Shown in pieces: positions 17,671-28,200 of a stretch of DNA of 64,000 nt (within the stretch, counting starts at the first letter, position 1; each line of letters begins with the position of its first letter). Where the stretch lies: positions 1-64,000 of the forward strand of contig NZ_QJSW01000023.1 in NCBI RefSeq assembly GCF_003217495.1, read 5' to 3'. Source of the stretch: Paenibacillus barcinonensis. Its GTDB lineage: Bacteria > Bacillota > Bacilli > Paenibacillales > Paenibacillaceae. The notes below the pieces were generated by a model. The model was not told the origin of the DNA. It made no database searches and saw only the letters and a list, made by a program, of their open reading frames with translations. The position numbers and the translations under genes were made by a program.

Positions 17671-18579
17671 ATGTTTAAACGGATGAACCGTAACCGGATC
17701 AAGGACCCGATGGGGGACCGCATCTTCATGACGCTAAATTATATTTTTCTCATCGCCATTCTGTTAGTGGTGTTCTACCCGCTCTTGTACATTGTCAGCT
17801 CCTCGTTCAGCTCGTCCCGTGCCGTTACATCCGGTCAGGTGTGGCTCTTCCCGGTGGATTTCAATATCAAGGCGTACATCTCCATCTTCAAAAGCCAGCA
17901 GCTCATGCTGGGGTTCTACAACACGATCATCTACACCGTGGTCGGTACATTTATTAATGTGGCGCTGACCGTCATGCTGGCCTATCCGCTTTCCCGCAAA
18001 TCGTTCTACGGACGGGGAGCGATCATCATCTTTATGATGATTACGATGTTTTTTGACGGGGGTCTCATTCCGACCTACCTGCTGATGAAGAACCTGCATC
18101 TGCTCGATACCCGCTGGGCGATGTGGCTGCCAGGAGCACTCGCTGTGTTTCAGGTGATCGTTGCCCGTACCTTTTTCCAATCCTCCATCCCGGAAGAGCT
18201 TGGAGAAGCGGCGGAGATGGACGGGTGCCGTGACATACGCTACCTGATCAGTGTTGTGCTGCCTCTGTCCAAACCGATTCTGGCGGTCATGACGCTCATG
18301 TATGCAGTCGGTCACTGGAATGCGTATTTCGATGCACTCATCTACCTGCGTTCCGAGAAGCTGTTCCCGCTGCAATATGTGCTGCGTAATCTGCTGATTC
18401 TGAATGCGGCTGACCCGGCGATGCTTGCCAATACGAGCCAGCAGCTGCGGGATCAAGGGTTCGAGCAGGTATTGAAATATGCGCTCATTGTTGTCGCGAG
18501 TATTCCAATCCTGATCATGTATCCATTTGTACAGAAGCATTTTGTCAAAGGTGTCATGGTGGGCTCCCTCAAAGGTTAA
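17671..18579 (+). CDS. sugar ABC importer permease, LplC type
   Basis: A 302-residue permease of the LplC/carbohydrate uptake-1 class, partner of the upstream permease. Six membrane segments are visible. The EAA loop reads LGEAAEMDGCRDIRYLISVV (about residues 188-207). AAAGGAGG precedes ATG 17671 with a 15-bp gap from the upstream stop, so both are co-translated. The family usually ends with a short FVKGVMVGSLKG tail, which is present. Confidence 0.9.
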   Translation: MFKRMNRNRIKDPMGDRIFMTLNYIFLIAILLVVFYPLLYIVSSSFSSSRAVTSGQVWLFPVDFNIKAYISIFKSQQLMLGFYNTIIYTVVGTFINVALTVMLAYPLSRKSFYGRGAIIIFMMITMFFDGGLIPTYLLMKNLHLLDTRWAMWLPGALAVFQVIVARTFFQSSIPEELGEAAEMDGCRDIRYLISVVLPLSKPILAVMTLMYAVGHWNAYFDALIYLRSEKLFPLQYVLRNLLILNAADPAMLANTSQQLRDQGFEQVLKYALIVVASIPILIMYPFVQKHFVKGVMVGSLKG

Positions 18580-18689
18580 TGCACCGCAGGATCATCTGTA
18601 TTCGGTTCACATCACGTAAGTGCTTCGCTTTAACTTCAGTGGGAGTCGGCTTTTGAAGGGAGGTGGGGGGCACGCGCCGGCTTCCGGGC

Positions 18690-18707
18690 CTGGTTTTTAG
18701 AAACCAG
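18690..18707 (+). other. intra-operon hairpin
   Basis: CTGGTTT (18690-18696) and AAACCAG (18701-18707) form a 7-bp stem with a TTAG loop, in the 184-bp gap between the permease and binding-protein genes. Such hairpins often protect or tune the more abundant binding-protein mRNA. No experimental or comparative support is available here. Confidence 0.35.
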
Positions 18708-18763
18708 TATACCCGTATAGCATGACCAAGGTTTGCCGTTATGAACAAAAAGGAGGAGTCAGA

Positions 18764-20398
18764 TTGAGAAAATCCTGGATTTCGATGTTGTTTCTGATCT
18801 TTGCTTCAATGGCTGTGTTGTCGGCATGCAATTCGTCTGATAAAGCGGATGGAGGGAGCGAGGGGAGCGGCGAGAGCACCGGCCCGGTTACGATGACCTT
18901 TTTTGCTCCACAGGGCAAAGCGTCGATGGAAGAGAACGAATTTACCAAGTTTATTGAGAAAAAATTCGACGTCAAGCTGAAATGGGATCTGGCTCCAACG
19001 GATGCATTGCAGGACCGCAGACAGCTGCTGCTTGCCAGTGGCGATTATCCTGAAGTCTTTCTCCACGGCAAGTTCACGACCTCAGACCTGCAAACCTATG
19101 GTAAACAAGGTGTGTTCCTGCCGCTTCAGGACTTGATCAAGCAATATGGCCCAAATCTGACCAAAGTGATGGAAGAGAAGCCGTATTTCAAGGATGCCAT
19201 TACAGCACCGGATGGAAACATCTATGCACTGCCTATTTTCAACGAGTGTTATCACTGTACGTATGCACAAAAATATTGGATCAACACCGATTGGCTGAAA
19301 AAGGTGGGTCTCAAAATGCCTACAACGACCGACGAACTGTACACCGTTCTGAAGGCATTCAAAACACAGGACCCGAACGGCAACGGCAAGGCTGACGAAA
19401 TTCCGCTCACAGGTGCACCGAACAAATATGTATGGAACGGCAATATTGATGCGTACCTGATGAACAGCTTTATATACAACGATAACGACAAATACCTGAT
19501 TGTGAACGATGGCAAGGTGAGCTTTGCCGCCAATCAGGAAGGGTGGAAGAAAGGGCTGGAGTACATGCACAAGCTGTATGCCGAAGGCCTGATTGATCCA
19601 GCTTCCTTCACGCAGAATGACCAGGCTGTAGGTCAGCTGGGGAACAAGGAAGGCGATGAGGTGGTTGGCTCCATTACAACCGCGCTCGTCAGCTATCTGG
19701 TGAATACGTATGACAAAAAAATTACCCGCCACCAGCACTGGGATATCGTGCCGCCGCTGAAAGGGCCGGATGGTGTGCAGACAACGGGGGCAACACAGAG
19801 TGTTGGCGAGTTTGAATTCGCAATCACCAACAAAGCAACCGAAGCGCAGCAGATTGCTGCAATCAAAATTGTGGATTATATGTTCAGTGAAGAGGGAGCG
19901 CTGTACGCCGAGTACGGCCCAACCGAAGGAAAGGGCTGGAAGAAGGCTGACCCGGATGAGAAAAACATTAACGGTGAGCCTGCCAAGTACAGCTACTATA
20001 ACCTGCCTGAGCGTGATCCAAACGTAGTTGTGAACGAGAGCTGGTCACAGATCGGTGCGCATGACTTGTCCAATACGTTCCGTAACCTGTTTGCGGAGGG
20101 TCAGGACCCGCTGTCCGCGGAAGGATACGGTACCCGTCTCGCTCAAGCGACGAATGTATATGCACCATATGCGCCTAAAGAGGTGTATCCGGCAAACGTA
20201 TTTATTCGTCCAGAGGATACAGAGTCAGCAGCTCAGCTGACGACGGCGATTAAAGATTACGTGCAGACCAATATGGCGCAGTTCATCATTGGCAGCAAGA
20301 GCATCGAGAAGGACTGGGATTCATACGTCAAAGGATTCGATGGACTGGGCTTGAGCAATTATCTGGATATTTATCAAAGTGCAATTGAGAAAAAGTAA
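18764..20398 (+). CDS. extracellular sugar-binding lipoprotein, LplA type
   Basis: A 544-residue substrate-binding protein of the LplA class (family 1 solute-binding). The N-terminus is a lipoprotein signal: basic MRKSW, a hydrophobic stretch, and the lipobox VLSAC, so the mature protein starts at that Cys and is anchored outside the membrane. A Gly/Ser-rich linker follows. The start is TTG 18764 with AAGGAGG at 18750-18756; the in-frame ATG 18722 lacks a site and would spoil the signal peptide. It delivers oligosaccharide to the two upstream permeases. It ends at a terminator at 20407. Confidence 0.9.
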   Translation: MRKSWISMLFLIFASMAVLSACNSSDKADGGSEGSGESTGPVTMTFFAPQGKASMEENEFTKFIEKKFDVKLKWDLAPTDALQDRRQLLLASGDYPEVFLHGKFTTSDLQTYGKQGVFLPLQDLIKQYGPNLTKVMEEKPYFKDAITAPDGNIYALPIFNECYHCTYAQKYWINTDWLKKVGLKMPTTTDELYTVLKAFKTQDPNGNGKADEIPLTGAPNKYVWNGNIDAYLMNSFIYNDNDKYLIVNDGKVSFAANQEGWKKGLEYMHKLYAEGLIDPASFTQNDQAVGQLGNKEGDEVVGSITTALVSYLVNTYDKKITRHQHWDIVPPLKGPDGVQTTGATQSVGEFEFAITNKATEAQQIAAIKIVDYMFSEEGALYAEYGPTEGKGWKKADPDEKNINGEPAKYSYYNLPERDPNVVVNESWSQIGAHDLSNTFRNLFAEGQDPLSAEGYGTRLAQATNVYAPYAPKEVYPANVFIRPEDTESAAQLTTAIKDYVQTNMAQFIIGSKSIEKDWDSYVKGFDGLGLSNYLDIYQSAIEKK

Positions 20399-20406
20399 TA
20401 TGTATG

Positions 20407-20446
20407 GACTGTCCCGCCTGTCACCTGTGACCGGGGCAGTCTTCTC
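20407..20446 (+). terminator. terminator of the importer operon
   Basis: GACTGTCCC (20407-20415) pairs with GGGGCAGTC (20433-20441) with one G-U pair, followed by TTCTCC. An inner TCAC/GTGA pairing extends it. Confidence 0.7.
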
Positions 20447-20448
20447 CT

Positions 20449-20476
20449 ATGACAACCCCACGTCATTCGATATAAT
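20449..20476 (+). promoter_or_regulatory. promoter of the AraC sensor-regulator gene
   Basis: ATGACA (20449-20454), a 16-bp spacer and TATAAT (20471-20476) make a near-consensus vegetative promoter 90 bp before the regulator's start. Confidence 0.65.
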
Positions 20477-20566
20477 GTACAGCATATTTATGAAAATTTA
20501 GTGAACAGCAGGGCAATTGGTTGTCGTCATGCAGCATGAAATGGAATGGTGGGGGGGACGCGGGAG

Positions 20567-22810
20567 ATGAGCAACAATTGGTTCAGACGTTTGCTGTTAT
20601 CGTATTTGCCTATATTTTTTATTGTGACGTCGATTCTTTTTTTTATTTTTTTTCAGGTGTTTAATGAGCAGAACCGAAGGGAAGCGCTCAAAGCAAATGA
20701 ATTTCTGGCTTCTCAGGTTACACAGTATCTGGATAATTCCTTGCGCTCGATTGATTTCAAGGTGCTGCGCGAGATTTTGACCAATTCCAATCTGAAAAAC
20801 TATTTCTCGGTATCTGGCAGCGAGGATGTATATGCCGGCATTCAGGCAGTTAAGGTCATCGACGAATTGAAAATAGAATATCCGCTGATTGACTCGGTGT
20901 ATTTGGTCAGGTACAGCGATAACACGGTTTTCAGCAACGGGAAGGCTGTTCCGGTTTATGAGTTCCCCGATGCTGCATTTATTGAAGATAGCCGCTCCAA
21001 GGATGAGCAGAAATGGGTGGGTGCTCGTTCTTTCAAGGCATTCCCGTCGCAGACGGCGGAGCAGGTGATTACGATTGTACGCAGTGTTGCCAACGGCCGG
21101 GGACTGGTTGTGACAAATGTGGAGCTGAACACCCTGCGCAAATCCATTATGCAGATGTATGACCCTGAGTTTACGTTTGTGAACATTTACAATCGGGCAG
21201 GAGGCAGCCTGTGGCACAGCGGAATGTCTGAGGAGCGTACGTTTGACTCTACCCTGGCCTCCAAAACAGCATCAGCATCAGCCTCAGGAGAAGTATTCTC
21301 TGAATTTACGTCCAGCTACAGTGGCTGGAAGGTGCAGACGGGGCTGAACAATGGAAGGATCGTCAAGTTTGCCCTGCAATTTTATAATATTTGGTTTATT
21401 TTTGCCGCTGGTGTTGTGTTGGTCGGGGTGGCATGGGTGGTCTATGTGACGCGCAGAAACTACAAGCCTATTCAGCAGATTGTCACGTTGATCCAGACGG
21501 TATCCTCACAGAAGCCGTCTGCCCTGAATTATGGCAAGGAGAACGAGTTTCGTTTTATTCATACCACTCTGGAGCGCATGATTGATCAGACGCGGCAGTA
21601 TGAGGAGGAGCATGAGGAGAATCTGATTTTGCAGAAAAAGGTCTTCTTTCAGGAGCTGCTCGAAGGTACACGGGATTACTCCAGTCAGGAGCTGTCTGCG
21701 CAGATGAGCCGATTCAAGCTGCCAGAACTGGAGCATCGCTGGGCTGTGCTGGTGGTGGAGATGGATCGGTATGACGTCTTTGCGGCGGAGTATCATCAGC
21801 AGGACCAGGCTCTCTTGAAGTTTGTGCTGTCCAGCATTCTGCAGGAAAGTGCGCGGCACGAAGGAACAGATGTGTGGGCCGAGTGGGTCTCCGATCAACG
21901 TCTCTATGCCATGCTCTGGCTGCCGGAGATAGCGCATTCCGAGGAGTTGGAAGCGCGGTTGCTCACCGATTATCTGGACCGGATTGGTCAGTACCTGCAC
22001 TTTACCGTCACCATTGGGGTAGGCCGGGTCGCTGTTGATCTTCGCGGGCTGCGGGCATCCCTCAAAGAGGCGGTGCATGCGCTGGAGTACAAGGCTGTGC
22101 TGGGCACCAATCGCATGATTCCATGTAGTGAGGTACCGAATTCCACCAATGATGTGTATGAGTTTTTAAAAACAATCTCGCTTCTGGTGCAGTCGATGCG
22201 GCTGTCGGATGACGTCTGGGAGCAGCATTTCGAGCGGCTATTCAACCAGGTTCGCCAGTCTGTCCTGTCACGGCAGGAGATTATGAACACGGTGCAGCTG
22301 TTGTTCCAGCATTACAATCGGGAATTTGCCGAGTTGCCGCAGGAATATCAGGAGACGTGGGCTGCGATATTTACGCCGCTGCTGCCCAGACTGGAGGGCT
22401 GGGAGACGCTGGACGATCTGCGAGAGCTATGTCTTGAGGGTTTCCGGGAGCTGGCCCGGCAGATGCAGACATTGCAATGCTCTCGCAAGCATCGGTCACA
22501 TATTTTGGAGATTCGCAAATATATCGAGCAGCACTATAACAATCCTGATCTGTCTTTGAATTACCTGAGTGACCTGTTTGATATCAATCCGAAGTATCTA
22601 AGTAAGCTTTTTAAAGATGAGCTTGGCGAGAAGTTTGTGGATCTGCTCATCAGCCACCGCATCGAAAAGGCGAAGCAGCTCATGCAGGAGACGGACAAAG
22701 CCATTCAGGAGATCAGCGAGGAAGTAGGGTATACCAATTACAATTCCTTCAACCGGGCCTTTAAAAATGTCGTTGGCATGGCTCCGAGTGACTATCGCAA
22801 GGCGATGTAA
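20567..22810 (+). CDS. membrane-bound AraC-family regulator of sugar genes
   Basis: A 747-residue one-component regulator of the type common beside LplABC operons (YesS-like). One membrane segment near residues 9-30, an extracellular Cache-like sensing region (about 35-270), a second membrane segment (about 272-295), a cytoplasmic middle part, and two AraC helix-turn-helix motifs at the end (about 645-745; SLNYLSDLFDINPKYLSKLF and IQEISEEVGYTNYNSFNRAF). It presumably senses a sugar, or the loaded binding protein, and activates neighbouring operons. ATG 20567 is chosen because MSNNWFRR directly precedes the membrane segment and a G-rich site lies upstream; ATG 20546 is an alternative. It follows the importer and precedes GH3/GH38. 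Confidence 0.88.
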   Translation: MSNNWFRRLLLSYLPIFFIVTSILFFIFFQVFNEQNRREALKANEFLASQVTQYLDNSLRSIDFKVLREILTNSNLKNYFSVSGSEDVYAGIQAVKVIDELKIEYPLIDSVYLVRYSDNTVFSNGKAVPVYEFPDAAFIEDSRSKDEQKWVGARSFKAFPSQTAEQVITIVRSVANGRGLVVTNVELNTLRKSIMQMYDPEFTFVNIYNRAGGSLWHSGMSEERTFDSTLASKTASASASGEVFSEFTSSYSGWKVQTGLNNGRIVKFALQFYNIWFIFAAGVVLVGVAWVVYVTRRNYKPIQQIVTLIQTVSSQKPSALNYGKENEFRFIHTTLERMIDQTRQYEEEHEENLILQKKVFFQELLEGTRDYSSQELSAQMSRFKLPELEHRWAVLVVEMDRYDVFAAEYHQQDQALLKFVLSSILQESARHEGTDVWAEWVSDQRLYAMLWLPEIAHSEELEARLLTDYLDRIGQYLHFTVTIGVGRVAVDLRGLRASLKEAVHALEYKAVLGTNRMIPCSEVPNSTNDVYEFLKTISLLVQSMRLSDDVWEQHFERLFNQVRQSVLSRQEIMNTVQLLFQHYNREFAELPQEYQETWAAIFTPLLPRLEGWETLDDLRELCLEGFRELARQMQTLQCSRKHRSHILEIRKYIEQHYNNPDLSLNYLSDLFDINPKYLSKLFKDELGEKFVDLLISHRIEKAKQLMQETDKAIQEISEEVGYTNYNSFNRAFKNVVGMAPSDYRKAM

Positions 22811-22937
22811 GGTTGAAAGTCCAGGGCAGGATGAAGTTATACACGGCAGCACAGGTAACAGATACAGAGTCCGCTAGTCAGGTGGTGCAAGTGAAGTTCG
22901 CGCCTGACCAATCCAAACGCAGAAGGAGAATGTGTAC

Positions 22938-25256
22938 ATGCAAATGGACTACCAAGATGCTTCGCTCCCGATTCAGGAACGGGTTCAGGATCTGCTCTCA
23001 CGAATGACCACGGAAGAGAAGATTGGACAGCTGATCCAGCCTATGGGCTGGAAGACGTACAAGAAAGAAGCGGATGGCAGCGTACAGGTAACGGAGGAGT
23101 TCGTGGCGGACCTGGCGCAGGGTGGTGTCGGCTCGCTGTATGGTGTGCTCAGAGCTGATCCGTGGACGGAAGTAACCCTGGAGACGGGACTGACACCGCG
23201 CCAAGGGGCGGTAGCAACCAATGTGATTCAGCGCTATGCGATAGAGCATTCCCGTTTGGGGATTCCGATTCTTTTCGGAGAAGAGTGCTCCCACGGACAT
23301 ATGGCGATTGGCTCAACGGTTTTCCCTGTACCGCTGGCGGTAGGCAGTACGTGGAACACCGAGCTGTATCGAAGCATGTGCGAGGCCATCGCTGTGGAGA
23401 CCCGGAGTCAGGGCGGCGCAGCCACGTATTCTCCGGTGCTGGATGTTGTGCGTGACCCGAGGTGGGGACGGACGGAGGAATGCTTTGCCGAGGACCCTTA
23501 TCTGATCGGGCAGTTTGCTGTGGAAGCCATCCACGGATTGCAGGGAGAGCGTCTGGATTCCGACCATACCGTGGTGGCAACACTTAAACATTTTGCGGCA
23601 TACGGAAGCTCGGAGGGAGGACGCAATGCGGCTCCTGTGCACATGGGATTGCGTGAACTGCATGAGATCGACCTGATGCCGTTCAAACAAGCGGTGGAAG
23701 CCGGGGCCTGCTCGGTCATGACCGCTTATAACGAGATTGATGGTGTGCCCTGTACGTCCAGCACGTATCTGCTTCATGACCTTTTGCGGGAGGAGTGGGG
23801 CTTTGACGGATTTGTCATTACGGATTTTGGAGCCATCCAGATGCTGGTGAACGGACACAACACGGCTAAGAACGGCGAACAGGCAGTAGCACAGTCCCTT
23901 CGGGCAGGTGTGGACATGGAAATGTCGGGCTTCATGTACCGCAAACATCTGGCGCAGGCGCTGGAGCAGGGCTTGTTGGGGGAGAGAGAGCTGGACCTCG
24001 CTGTACGGCGGGTGCTGGAGATGAAGTTCAGACTGGGCTTGTTCGAGCGGCCCTATGTTGATCCTGATATGGCTGATCGTGTAATCGGCTGTGAGCAGCA
24101 TGTGCAGCTGGCAAGAGAAGTTGCGCAGGAGGGCATCGTACTGCTGAAAAATGAAGGCCATGTGCTTCCGCTTGCTGCTCAAGGCGTTAAGGTGGCTGTC
24201 ATCGGGCCGAATGCCAATCATATGTATAATCAGCTTGGAGACTACACCTCACCACAGCTGAGGGAGCAGATTGTCACCGTACTGGATGGCATTACACGCA
24301 AGCTTGGTGCCGATTCGGGTCAGGTGCTGTACGCACCCGGATGTCGCATCAAGGGTGATTCGAGAGAGGGCTTTGCGCAGGCGCTTGCATGTGCAGAGCA
24401 GGCAGATGTCATCGTCATGGTGATGGGCGGATCAAGTGCGCGTGATTTTGGCGAAGGTACGATTGATCTGCGTACAGGTGCTTCCGTGGTGACGGATGAT
24501 CCGTGGAATGACATGGAATGCGGAGAAGGCATTGACCGTTCCTCACTGAATCTGATGGGTGTACAGCTGGAGCTGGTGCAGGAGGTGCATAAACTGGGGA
24601 AGCCTGTCGTGGTGGTCTATATTAACGGACGTCCGATTGCCGAACCGTGGATTGACGAGCATATTCCAGCTATTGTGGAGGCTTGGTATCCGGGGCAGGC
24701 GGGCGGTCATGCCATCACAGATATCCTGTTCGGGGATGTGAATCCATCCGGTCGTCTTACGGTCTCCATTCCGAAGCATGAAGGACAGCTTCCCGTGTAC
24801 TATCACGCCAAGCGGACGCGCGGCAAAAGGTACCTCGAGATGCAGCTTGCGCCGCAGTATGTTTTTGGGCATGGGCTGAGCTACACACAATTCAAGTATG
24901 ATAACGTACGTGTAACGCCAGAGGTCATCGGGCCGGAGGAGCAGGCCGAGGTGCAAGTGGAGGTTACGAACATTGGAGAAGTAGCAGGCAAAGAGGTCGT
25001 GCAGCTGTACATCACCGATGTGTCGGCTTCCGTTACCCGGGCAGAGATATCATTAAAAGGTTTTCGCAAAATCCATCTGGAGCCAGGGGAGACTCGTACA
25101 GTGACGTTCCCTGTGCATAAGGAACATCTCGCCCTGATCAACTCTCATCTCCAGTCTGTCGTCGAGCCAGGTGAATTCAAGCTGATGGTAGGCCGCAGCT
25201 CGGCGGACTGGACAGCATGCCGTTTACATGTACAGCAAGTGGAGGTGACCGTATGA
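22938..25256 (+). CDS. GH3 beta-glucosidase/xylosidase-type enzyme
   Basis: A 772-residue GH3 enzyme in normal domain order: catalytic barrel (about 10-330), alpha/beta sandwich (about 385-610) and C-terminal fibronectin-III-like domain (about 650-765). Seen: MTTEEKIGQL, GEECSHGHM, RDPRWGRTEECFAEDP, the KHFAAYG segment, and VITDFGAI with Asp296 as nucleophile. No signal peptide. The start is ATG 22938 because AAGGAG (22923-22928) is 9 nt upstream; GTG 22932 is too close. The last codon overlaps the GH38 start (ATGA), so the two are co-translated. Which beta-linked sugar it removes cannot be settled from the sequence. Confidence 0.9.
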   Translation: MQMDYQDASLPIQERVQDLLSRMTTEEKIGQLIQPMGWKTYKKEADGSVQVTEEFVADLAQGGVGSLYGVLRADPWTEVTLETGLTPRQGAVATNVIQRYAIEHSRLGIPILFGEECSHGHMAIGSTVFPVPLAVGSTWNTELYRSMCEAIAVETRSQGGAATYSPVLDVVRDPRWGRTEECFAEDPYLIGQFAVEAIHGLQGERLDSDHTVVATLKHFAAYGSSEGGRNAAPVHMGLRELHEIDLMPFKQAVEAGACSVMTAYNEIDGVPCTSSTYLLHDLLREEWGFDGFVITDFGAIQMLVNGHNTAKNGEQAVAQSLRAGVDMEMSGFMYRKHLAQALEQGLLGERELDLAVRRVLEMKFRLGLFERPYVDPDMADRVIGCEQHVQLAREVAQEGIVLLKNEGHVLPLAAQGVKVAVIGPNANHMYNQLGDYTSPQLREQIVTVLDGITRKLGADSGQVLYAPGCRIKGDSREGFAQALACAEQADVIVMVMGGSSARDFGEGTIDLRTGASVVTDDPWNDMECGEGIDRSSLNLMGVQLELVQEVHKLGKPVVVVYINGRPIAEPWIDEHIPAIVEAWYPGQAGGHAITDILFGDVNPSGRLTVSIPKHEGQLPVYYHAKRTRGKRYLEMQLAPQYVFGHGLSYTQFKYDNVRVTPEVIGPEEQAEVQVEVTNIGEVAGKEVVQLYITDVSASVTRAEISLKGFRKIHLEPGETRTVTFPVHKEHLALINSHLQSVVEPGEFKLMVGRSSADWTACRLHVQQVEVTV

Positions 25257-28200
25257 TCCGAATTCAGCGATTCATTGAAGATATGAAGCAGCGGCAGTGG
25301 CTGGATGTGGTAGAACTTCCGGAGTGGCAGATGCAGCGCGCGCGGTACATACTGCCGGGAGAATATGAGTACGATTCCGAGGCAGCCTCGACACAATCTT
25401 TAGATCCCTTGAATAGTACCCATGGAACGACGTATTTTCTGAGCCAAAGCGTGCAGCTTCCCGAGACGTGGCAGGGTCAAGCGACTGGATTTGTTTTTGA
25501 AGCAGGCGGGGAAGGCTTGCTCAAGGTGAATGGTGTTCCTTATCACGGACTGGATCGCAATCATTCCTTCGTACCTTTGCCGAGAGAGCGTGTGGGCGCT
25601 GCGCCGAAGCTGGAGATTGAATTGTATGATCCCATCCCCGAGCCACATGATCCACTCAATCGGCAGGCGGTGATTCAGCCTCCCATTCAGGGGATACGAG
25701 CGGCGCTGGTGCATGTGAATCAACCGCTCCAAAGCCTGATGTACAGCATGACGGTGATTTCCGAATCGTTGCAGGCTTCGATGGAGAAGGATGCCAAGCG
25801 TACAACACTGGTGCGGGCGATGCATCAGGTGATGGATGAGATGAACGATGATCCGGGCCGCTGGCAGGATGGGGTGTGGTTGCAGGAGCAGGAGCAGTGG
25901 CTCGTTCAGACCGTGCTTCAGGCAGACCCGGAGCAATACCGCAGCGGCTTCATGCATCTGGTTGGACAGTCTCACATTGACGTGGCCTGGCTCTGGCCTG
26001 TACGGGAGACGGTCCGCAAGTCAAGTCGTACGTTCTCTACAATGTGTACGCTGATGGATACGTACCCGGATTTTGTGTATTCCCAGAGCCAGCCCCAGTT
26101 ATATGCCTTTGTGAAGGAGCATTATCCAGAGCTGTACGAACGGGTGAAGGCGCGTATTGCCGAAGGGCGCTGGGAGCTGGTCGGCGGCATGTGGGTGGAG
26201 CCGGACTTGAACATTCCAAGCGGTGAGTCCCTGGTGCGCCAGATTTTGTATGGGCAGCAATTTTATCAGTCCGAGTTCGGCAAACGTTCCAATATCGAGT
26301 GGCTGCCGGATACGTTCGGGTACTGCGCTTCATTGCCGCAGATTTTGCGGCTTGCCGACATTCCTTATTTTATGACGACCAAATTGAACTGGAACGATAC
26401 GAATGTGTTTCCGTATGATCTGTTCGACTGGGTAGGGATTGACGGTACATCGGTGCTGGCTTACCTGAATCATGGCGTGAACGAGCATACACGTCCCAAG
26501 GATGTCGATGAACACTGGCAGTCTTACAAACAAAAGGATGTACATCCCGAGCAGATGCTGCTCTATGGTCATGGCGATGGCGGCGGCGGTGTGACGAATG
26601 AGATGGTGGAGTTTGCCGAGCGTGCTCACCTGATGGTGGGGCAGCCTGTCAGCAGATTCAGTACGGCCGGGGCATTTTTTGAAGGCATCGAGGCAGGTGA
26701 ACCGACACTGCCGAAGTGGCATGGTGATCTGTATCTGGAGCTGCATCGTGGAACCTATACAACCCATGCGAGGAACAAACGAAGTAATCGCAAGGCTGAG
26801 GTGCTCTATCGCGAAGCAGAGATCTGGAGCCAGTTCGGGGCAGATGACAGCAGGGTCACGTATAACAAGGGAGTGCTGGATGAAGGCTGGAAGCTGATGA
26901 TGCTGAATCAGTTCCATGACATTATCCCGGGCACGTCCATCCCTGAAGTGTACGTTACCTCTGCCGAGGAGTATTCGAAGGTGTTTTCGCTGGGGGATGA
27001 GGTCCTGAAGAGTACACTTGGCGCACTCACCAACACCATAACAACAGATGAAGTATCAGGCACACCGTACGTCATTTTCAACAGCCTGGGCTGGGAGCGC
27101 AGTGAAGTGATCTGCATCTCCGGGGGAACGGGGATGGCTGGAATGATAGCGTATGATTGCCATAGCAATCGTTTGGTTAGTGAGGCCGAGCAACATGAAG
27201 GCGGGGGCAGTCTGCATATTCTTGTTCCTTCCATTCCGGCGTTCGGGTACAGCACGATATGGCTGCGTGAATCGGAGGACATTATTTCAATTGCGGATCA
27301 ATTCAGCCTGGAGCCGGCTGCAGCATCTGAGGTACTACACGATAAGGTCAACACTTCAACGGACTTGGGTACAGTGCAGGTGCCATTCACAGATAACTCA
27401 AAAGCACAAGACGCGGCTACACTTGAGCCCCTACCCGCTCGTTGGGAAACGATATTTTACACGCTGGAATTCAACGATTGGGGCGAGATCACAAGATGGT
27501 ACGACAAAACGCTAGACCGTGAATGGCTGAAGCCGGGAGATAAGGCGAATGAATGGCAATTTTTCCATGATCGACCGACGTACTGGGATGCATGGGATAT
27601 TGATCCGCGATTTGAATCGCAGCGGGCGGGTGCTGTGCAGCTGGTATCCAGAGAGATTGTGCAGCGTGGCTCTGTGCAGGATGTACTCAGGTTTCGCTGG
27701 AAGCTGAATGACTCCGAGATTAGTCAGGATGTGATTCTGTACCATCACCAGCGCAGGGTAGATTTCAAGACGTCTGTAGACTGGAACGAGAGCCACAAGC
27801 TGCTCAAGGTGGCATTCCCGGCAGATTTGGTGGCAGCCAAAGCCACGTATGAGATTCCGTTTGGTGCTTTGGAGCGTGCAACCCATACCAATACAAGCTG
27901 GGAACGGGCACAGTTTGAAGTCTGCGGGCATCGCTGGGCTGACCTTTCGGAGGGCAACAGCGGCATCAGTCTGCTGAATGACTGCAAGTATGGTTATGAC
28001 ATCAAGGATCGCATGATCCGGTTGTCGCTGCTGCGAGCACCCAAATGGCCGGATGTACGTGCCGATCAGGGGCAGCATGAGTTTACGTATGCTATACTGC
28101 CGCATGCAGGAGACTGGCGTCAGGCTGATGTCGTGAAACGCGCCATGGAGCTGAATCATCCCGTGCAGGTCGTTGCGGCGACTCCACACAAGGGCACCAA